A program made the position numbers and the translations under genes. The notes below the pieces were generated by a model, which saw nothing but the letters and a program-made list of their open reading frames with translations, ran no database searches and was not told where the DNA came from. DNA of 64,000 nt from Streptomyces cinnabarinus (GTDB lineage: Bacteria; Actinomycetota; Actinomycetes; Streptomycetales; Streptomycetaceae): assembly GCF_027270315.1 (NCBI RefSeq), contig NZ_CP114413.1, positions 3,534,001-3,598,000 of the forward strand. Reading direction: 5' to 3'. Shown piece after piece: positions 59,151-64,000 of this stretch. Numbering within the stretch: position 1 is the first letter of the stretch; every line of letters begins with the position of its first letter.

Positions 59151-59280
59151 GATCACAATCTCCCTCGATCGTGGGGCGCCCGCCGATGTGTGCAGCCATC
59201 GGAGGACTGGTCGATCCTCCAAGCTCCGAGTCCACTCCGCAATACCCGGTTCACGTACTGGACCGTAGGTCAGCGGTACG

Positions 59281-59976
59281 TCAGCGGTAGAGAACCGCCC
59301 GTTCCACGGCGCTCCAGGTCGAACTGGTGACGATGTACAGCGCGGCGGCGAGCGGTACGACGGCCACGCTGATCAGCGTGAGGAAGGAGACGAACGGCAT
59401 CACCGCGGTGATCGCGCCGGCGCCGGGAGCGTCCACGGGCGTGCTCTCGGCAAGCGTGGCCTTCGTCCGGCGGTAGGTGAAGAAGGCGACCCCCGCGGCG
59501 AGCGCGAACAGCCCCAGGTACACGAGCCCGGCCGCCCCGAACACCCCTGCCCCGCTCAGCGCGTCCGCCCACCGCTCCCCGAGCGGCGCGGCGAACAGCC
59601 GGTGACCGAGCAGCTCATTGGCCCGCCCGCCGATCTCCGCGCTGGAGAACAGATGGAAGAGCAGGAGGAAGGCGGGCGCCTGGCAGAGGCTCGGCAGGAT
59701 CCCGGCCAGCGGCGACACCTTGTGCTCGGTGTGCAGTTCCAGCAGGGCCCGCTTCAGCTTCTCGGGGTTGCGCGCATGCCTGCGGCGCAGCTCGGCGATC
59801 CTCGGCTGGAGCGCGGTGCGGGCCTTCTGGCCGCGGGCGGCGGCCCGGGACAGCGGAAGCACGAGCAGCCGTACGAGCAGGGTGAACAGGACGATCGCGG
59901 CGGCGGCCGCTGAACCGTGGAAGAGGGGCTGGAGCAGCTCGGCGAGCTGCTCGACAAGGCGGGCGAAAACGGACAT
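59281..59976 (-). CDS. Short YidC/Oxa1-type membrane insertase paralogue
   Basis: A 231-residue protein with about five membrane helices; the conserved arginine of the hydrophilic groove is in LFTLLVRLLVLPLS, and the coiled loop RIAELRRRHARNPEKLKRALLELHTEHKVSPLAGILPSL-like segment with GILPSLCQAP is typical. It is about half the length of the main actinobacterial YidC and lies outside the rpmH-rnpA locus, so it is a second copy. It is paired with a DUF6412 gene upstream. Confidence 0.85.
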   Translation of the reverse strand: MSVFARLVEQLAELLQPLFHGSAAAAAIVLFTLLVRLLVLPLSRAAARGQKARTALQPRIAELRRRHARNPEKLKRALLELHTEHKVSPLAGILPSLCQAPAFLLLFHLFSSAEIGGRANELLGHRLFAAPLGERWADALSGAGVFGAAGLVYLGLFALAAGVAFFTYRRTKATLAESTPVDAPGAGAITAVMPFVSFLTLISVAVVPLAAALYIVTSSTWSAVERAVLYR

Positions 59977-60068
59977 GGGTGAGCCCTCCGGGGGTCTCGT
60001 CGTGCCGGGATACGGAATGGCGGCATGACGACCCGCGCGGGGTCAGTGCGGGTGTATCTGCTGTGCCC

Positions 60069-60392
60069 CTACGCCGCGGTCGCCGGGAGGGCGAGTCCGG
60101 GGGCTCGGGGGCGGGTGCGCCCCTTGGCGTCGGGGTCGCGTTGCGGCAGGAAGGCCGTACGCAGGTCCCGGTCGCGGATGGCCGTACGCACCCGGGTGGG
60201 CGGCACGGCGGGCGCACAGCGCGCGGCGATGACCGAGCAGACGGCGAGCGCGGCACCGGCCGCGGCGGTGGCGGCGAGGGCGACGGTGGCGAAGAGGCTG
60301 CCGGAGTCGAGGAGGAGGACGTCGAGGACGACGGTGAGGACGAGGGCGAGGATGACGAGAGCGGGACGCAGCACGGCCCAACGCTTGATCAT
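60069..60392 (-). CDS. DUF6412-type small membrane protein
   Basis: A 107-residue protein with two N-terminal helices (ALVILALVLTVVLDVLLL and FATVALAATAAAGAALAVCSVIA) and a basic C-terminal tail ending PRAPGLALPATAA. Such proteins often precede the short YidC gene in Streptomyces. ATG 60392 follows GGGAGGGGGGAG; a TATAAC box lies about 30 bases further up. It may be a partner or client of the insertase. Confidence 0.75.
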   Translation of the reverse strand: MIKRWAVLRPALVILALVLTVVLDVLLLDSGSLFATVALAATAAAGAALAVCSVIAARCAPAVPPTRVRTAIRDRDLRTAFLPQRDPDAKGRTRPRAPGLALPATAA

Positions 60393-60427
60393 CGAACTCC
60401 CCCCTCCCTGTTGCTCTTTGTTATACC

Positions 60428-61216
60428 TCAACGCGCTCGCGTCGAGAGAAGCGTCCCCCACACCACCAGGCGGTACCGGGAGGTGTACTCGGGCGTGCAG
60501 GTGGTCAGGGTGATGTAGTACCCGGGTTCGCGGTAGCCGCGCCCGACGTGGACCAGGCTGCTGGGCACCGCCCTGATCACCCCGGTGTCCCGCGCGGAGG
60601 TCTGCGCGAGAGTCTGGTCGACGGCGTACGTGTACACAGCCTCCTTCGTCTCTACGACGATCTCGTCACCGTCGTCGAGCCGGTCGAGCCGCCGGAAGGG
60701 CTCGCCGTGGGTGTTGCGGTGCCCGGCGAGGGCGAAGTTGCCGGGCCGGCCGGGCTGTTGGGTGCGGGGGTAGTGGCCGACGTAACCCCGGTTGAGAACC
60801 CCGGACTTGCTGATGCCCTCGGCGACGGGGACGCGGAGGTCGAGGGCGGGGATGGTGAGGATGGCGTAGGCCTGGGACCAGGTGAGGGGTCTGCCGGGGT
60901 CGGGCGAGGTCCGCGGCTCGGGGGTTGCCGTAGGGGATGCCGCCGGAGCGGATGTCCGCGGCTCAGGGGTCGCCGCGGGAGACGTCCTCGAGGAGCCGCC
61001 GCCCGATGAGCCCTCGCCCCACTCCCGCTCCAGGGCCGCGACCCCTCTCCTTGCCTCCGCCTTCGCCTCCCGGTTGGTCCACCAGAGCTGATGGGCGACG
61101 AGCAGCAGAAGCACCAGGCCGACGGTGACGAGGAGTTCGCCGCCGGTCCACAGGGCACGGCGGCGCAGGGCGCGGCGGCGACGGGTGCCGTGCCGGACGA
61201 CGAGGGGTCCGCGCAT
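60428..61216 (-). CDS. srtE: Class E sortase
   Basis: A 262-residue membrane sortase: basic N-terminus, one helix (LLVTVGLVLLLLVAHQLWW), a Thr/Pro/Ser linker, and the catalytic domain with His in LAGHRNTHG, Cys in LTTCTPEY and Arg in SRYRLVVWG. The TCTPxY motif is that of class E, which anchors LAxTG proteins such as chaplins. ATG 61216 has GGAGG at a spacing of 7. Streptomyces have several srtE genes; which one this is cannot be told. Confidence 0.9.
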   Translation of the reverse strand: MRGPLVVRHGTRRRRALRRRALWTGGELLVTVGLVLLLLVAHQLWWTNREAKAEARRGVAALEREWGEGSSGGGSSRTSPAATPEPRTSAPAASPTATPEPRTSPDPGRPLTWSQAYAILTIPALDLRVPVAEGISKSGVLNRGYVGHYPRTQQPGRPGNFALAGHRNTHGEPFRRLDRLDDGDEIVVETKEAVYTYAVDQTLAQTSARDTGVIRAVPSSLVHVGRGYREPGYYITLTTCTPEYTSRYRLVVWGTLLSTRAR

Positions 61217-61422
61217 CCGTACGCCTCCTTCAGCCGCCTCCTCCACCGCGGGCCCGAACGATAGGCGCAGAAGGCTGAAGTCACCAGGCTTCCAGGGGCC
61301 GTTCGAGACTTCGTACAGAGGTTTTAGAAAGGGCTGTCGCAACCCTCGACAAGCTCACGAGGGTGGCCCGATGCTTCGTTTCATGGCATGTACGGGACAC
61401 TTCTAGTGAGGGTGGAGAGGTC

Positions 61423-62895
61423 ATGATCCGACGCAGAACCCTGCTGGCGGCGACGGGCGGCGCGGTCCTGGGCAGCGCCCTGGCGACGGGCACCGCGCAC
61501 GCGGACGCCACGATCGCGGTCAACCCGGGGACCCGGTACGGCACCTGGGAGGGCTGGGGCACGTCCCTGGCCTGGTGGGGCAATGTCTTCGGCACCCGGG
61601 ACGACTTCGCCGACCTCTTCTTCACCACCAAGTCGGTGACGTACAACGGCACTTCACTGCCGGGCCTGGGCCTGAACATCGCCCGCTACAACCTGGGCGC
61701 GTGCAGCTGGAACACCGTGAACGGCGAGACCATGGTGAAGTCCCCGAACATCCCCGCGTTCAAGCAGATCGAGGGCTTCTGGCAGGACTGGAACAACGAG
61801 GACCCGACGTCCTCGGCCTGGGACTGGACGGCGGACGCGGCACAGCGCGCGATGCTGGTGAAGGCGACACAGCGAGGAGCTGTCAGCGAACTTTTCGCCA
61901 ACTCTCCGATGTGGTGGATGTGTTACAACCACAACCCCTCCGGCGCTGCGGACGGCGGCAACAACCTCCAGACCTGGAACCACCGCCAGCACGCCTCCCA
62001 CCTGGCGGCGGTCGCCCTGTACGCGAGAACGAACTGGGGCGTGAACTTCGCGACGGTGGACCCCTTCAACGAACCGGCGTCGACCTGGTGGACCGCCTCC
62101 GGCACACAGGAGGGCTGCCACCTCGACCCGGCCGTCCAGGCGGCCGTACTGCCGTACATGAGAAGCGAGTTGGACAAGCGCGGCCTGACCGGCGTCCGCA
62201 TCTCGGCCTCGGACGAGACGAACTACGACACGGCGCGCAGCACCTGGTCGTCGTTCGGCTCGGCGACCAGGGCCCTGGTGTCGCAGGTCAACGTGCACGG
62301 CTACCAGGGCACAGGCGGCCGCAGGGATCTCCTGTACACGGACGTGGTGACGACCGCGGGCAAGAAGCTGTGGAACTCGGAGACGGGCGACAGCGACGGC
62401 ACGGGCCTGAGCATGGCACGCAACCTCTGCTACGACTTCCGCTGGCTGCACCCGACGGCCTGGTGCTACTGGCAGGTGATGGACCCGTCGACGGGCTGGG
62501 CGATGATCGCGTACGACGCGAACACCCTCCAGCCGACGACCGTGCAGCCGAAGTACTACGTGATGGCCCAGTTCAGCCGCCACATCCGCCCCGGCATGAC
62601 GATCCTGGACACAGGGGTGAGCTACGCGGCGGCGGCGTACGACGCGAGCGCGCGCCGCCTGGTGCTGGTCGCCGTGAACACCTCCTCGTCGTCGCAGACC
62701 TTCACCTTCGACCTGTCCCGCTTCACGACGGTGACGGGTGGCTCGGGCGGCCTGGTGCCGCGCTGGAACACGGTGACGGGCGGAGGGGACATGTACCGCG
62801 CTTACACGGATGCGTCTGTGAACGGGAAATCGGTGAGCGCGACGTTCGCGGCGGGGGCGGTGCAGACCCTTCAGGTGGACGGGGTGACGATCTGA
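61423..62895 (+). CDS. Secreted GH30 endo-beta-1,6-galactanase-like enzyme
   Basis: A 490-residue exported glycosidase. Signal: RRRTLLAATGGAVLGSALATG ending AHA. The fold begins GWGTSLAWWGNVFG; the acid/base glutamate is in VDPFNEPAS and the nucleophile in LWNSETGDSD; a C-terminal beta-sandwich completes the GH30 shape. Sequence character (SPMWWMCYN, NVHGYQG) is that of actinobacterial beta-1,6-galactanases acting on arabinogalactan side chains. ATG 61423 follows GGAGAGG. Single gene. Confidence 0.85.
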   Translation: MIRRRTLLAATGGAVLGSALATGTAHADATIAVNPGTRYGTWEGWGTSLAWWGNVFGTRDDFADLFFTTKSVTYNGTSLPGLGLNIARYNLGACSWNTVNGETMVKSPNIPAFKQIEGFWQDWNNEDPTSSAWDWTADAAQRAMLVKATQRGAVSELFANSPMWWMCYNHNPSGAADGGNNLQTWNHRQHASHLAAVALYARTNWGVNFATVDPFNEPASTWWTASGTQEGCHLDPAVQAAVLPYMRSELDKRGLTGVRISASDETNYDTARSTWSSFGSATRALVSQVNVHGYQGTGGRRDLLYTDVVTTAGKKLWNSETGDSDGTGLSMARNLCYDFRWLHPTAWCYWQVMDPSTGWAMIAYDANTLQPTTVQPKYYVMAQFSRHIRPGMTILDTGVSYAAAAYDASARRLVLVAVNTSSSSQTFTFDLSRFTTVTGGSGGLVPRWNTVTGGGDMYRAYTDASVNGKSVSATFAAGAVQTLQVDGVTI

Positions 62896-62962
62896 TCTCC
62901 CCCGGGGTGCCTGGCCTGCGCATATCTCACGCTCGCCGGGCCCCCGCAGTACGGTGTCCCTC

Positions 62963-63976
62963 ATGCGCCCCGACACGCCTGCCGAGAACGTCGACCACAA
63001 CGCCGAAGCGGCACGCCTGGAGCGGACCGCCGGCCTGTACCCCGAGGACGCCGAAGCCCTGCTCCTGCGGGCCGCGGCCCATCTGGAACTGGCCGGCGCC
63101 CGCCCCGCCGCGTCCACGCTCTACGACCGTCTGCTGTCGTCCCCGGCCTCACTGGAGCACCCGCACCTGGTCAGGTCCCTGAAGGCCGCGAACCTCTGGG
63201 AGTACGGCCATGAGGCGGAGGCCCGAGCGATCATCGACGGCGTCCGCGCGGAGGCGCCCCGGGACCCGGCGCCCTGGGTGATCGTGGCGGAGGCCCTGGA
63301 AGCACACGACGAGCTGGAGGCAGCGCAGGAGACGTTCACGGAGGGTGTACGCCTGCTGCTGACGGACGTGGCGGAGCCCCCGTACTCGACGCATCCGCTG
63401 CTGTACGGCCGGCACCGGGTGCGCAGGATGCTGGGCGTGGCGCATGACGAATGGGACAGGCTGGCGGACGCGCTGCACCCCTCCGCCGTCTCCCTCGACG
63501 AACTCCACGACCCGAAGCGCGTCTGGTCCCTCGGCTCGGACAACCCGGCGGAACTGACGGCGGAGATCAACCGCCTCCGCGCGGAACTGGGCGCCTACCG
63601 GGAGGCCCTGTCCCGCCCGTTCCCGGTGGCGGTGCTGCACTGGCCGGAGCCCGAACTGACGGAACTCCTGGGGGCGTACCCGACCCTCGCGGAGGAGTAC
63701 CCGTCCCACGCCACCCACCTGTCGACGATAGAGACGTCCCTGCGCGAACTCGCCTCCTCCGGCACCCCGAACCTGGGCATCGTGACGGGCACGGTCCCGT
63801 CGTACGAGGCCTTCGCAGCGTCGGAGGCCTCGTCCCCGGGCGAGGTGTCACTCCTGCCGCAGTACGCGACGACGCTGGCGGCACGGGGGCGGGCCGTGCA
63901 GTGGCCGCCGCAGCGGGGGGCGGTGTGCTGGTGCGGGTCGGGGCGGGGGTATGGGGGGTGTCATGGGGCGGAGTGA
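62963..63976 (+). CDS. TPR-like protein with C-terminal SEC-C zinc motif
   Basis: A 337-residue soluble protein. The first 200 residues are helical repeats of TPR type (YPEDAEALLLRAAAHLELAG, HPHLVRSLKAANLWEYGHEAEARAII). The C-terminus is a SEC-C-like zinc knuckle (CWCGSGRGYGGCHG). SEC-C knuckles serve in protein or nucleic-acid contacts. The start may also be GTG 62954. Function is unknown. It ends 24 bases before the window edge. Confidence 0.8.
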   Translation: MRPDTPAENVDHNAEAARLERTAGLYPEDAEALLLRAAAHLELAGARPAASTLYDRLLSSPASLEHPHLVRSLKAANLWEYGHEAEARAIIDGVRAEAPRDPAPWVIVAEALEAHDELEAAQETFTEGVRLLLTDVAEPPYSTHPLLYGRHRVRRMLGVAHDEWDRLADALHPSAVSLDELHDPKRVWSLGSDNPAELTAEINRLRAELGAYREALSRPFPVAVLHWPEPELTELLGAYPTLAEEYPSHATHLSTIETSLRELASSGTPNLGIVTGTVPSYEAFAASEASSPGEVSLLPQYATTLAARGRAVQWPPQRGAVCWCGSGRGYGGCHGAE

Positions 63977-64000
63977 CCAGGTAACGGGCTAACCGCCTGA

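Noticed and set aside
59250..59290. Direct repeat GTCAGCGGTA twice near the yidC end
   Set aside because: Only ten bases, partly coding; no further copies or function apparent.

Overview
The window is chromosomal DNA of a Streptomyces or a very close relative. It is very GC-rich with strong third-position GC bias, uses many GTG starts and hardly any TTA codons, and carries gene sets typical of the genus: cebEFG-bglC, cslA-glxA with a GH6 gene, chitin LPMO, class E and F sortases, and a BldD-regulon type GGDEF-EAL protein. As far as I recall, the order resembles the conserved core around SCO2795-SCO2840 of S. coelicolor, with local differences. No prophage, transposase or CRISPR array is visible.

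Layout. (1) 1-5.7 kb: cello-oligosaccharide uptake (cebE end, cebF, cebG, bglC, with a CebR-type operator touching the bglC start) and a convergent CBM2-GH18 secreted chitinase. (2) 5.8-12.4 kb: two-component system, a secreted protein, a spermidine-synthase-fold enzyme, an HTH-TPR regulator and a histidine phosphatase. (3) 12.5-18.9 kb: a PAP2/Aur1-like membrane enzyme overlapping a tightly coupled nuclease / unknown / SF1 helicase operon that looks like a Dna2 enzyme split over three proteins, then a small unknown protein and a prim-pol-like gene that runs into a tRNA-Lys. (4) 19-22.6 kb: secreted M6 metalloprotease and the GGDEF-EAL protein (probably CdgA). (5) 22.5-32.2 kb: luciferase-like oxidoreductase and a catabolic island (two Asp/Glu-racemase-superfamily enzymes, a 2-hydroxyacid dehydrogenase, an amidase, a DUF3830 protein, an EhuABCD-type ABC importer, an IclR regulator). 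(6) 32.3-38.5 kb: two near-identical cassettes (tRNA-Lys, terminator, hairpin element, 37-bp copy of the tRNA 3' half) flanking a TTA-containing acyl-CoA ligase, a DUF3592 protein, LpmP-like LPMO with a DasR-like site, an SPFH protein and a cell-wall amidase-like protein. (7) 38.5-45.5 kb: cslA-glxA with a structured leader, convergent GH6 lipoprotein gene, and a class F sortase pair. (8) 45.6-54.6 kb: HAD-IIA phosphatase, Tat-exported phosphodiesterase, and an aminoethylphosphonate-type uptake and degradation operon with its GntR regulator. (9) 54.6-64 kb: LAxTG cell-wall protein, ROK repressor divergent from a Gfo/Idh-HbpS-like pair across a clear palindrome, FAH-family hydrolase, short YidC paralogue with DUF6412, class E sortase, GH30 beta-1,6-galactanase and a TPR/SEC-C protein.

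Together the genes describe a saprophyte that imports cellulose, chitin, galactan, phosphonate and amide-derived nutrients and builds a surface glycan at hyphal tips (CslA, GlxA, LpmP, GH6). The least explained parts are the split nuclease-helicase operon at 13.4-17.6 kb with its duplicated gene junctions, the repeated tRNA-Lys/half-tRNA cassettes, and the amide/dicarboxylate island whose importer looks like an ectoine transporter but lacks ectoine catabolic genes.

Coordinates come from reading frames and ribosome-binding sites in the sequence; family names come from recognition of motifs, not from database searches.
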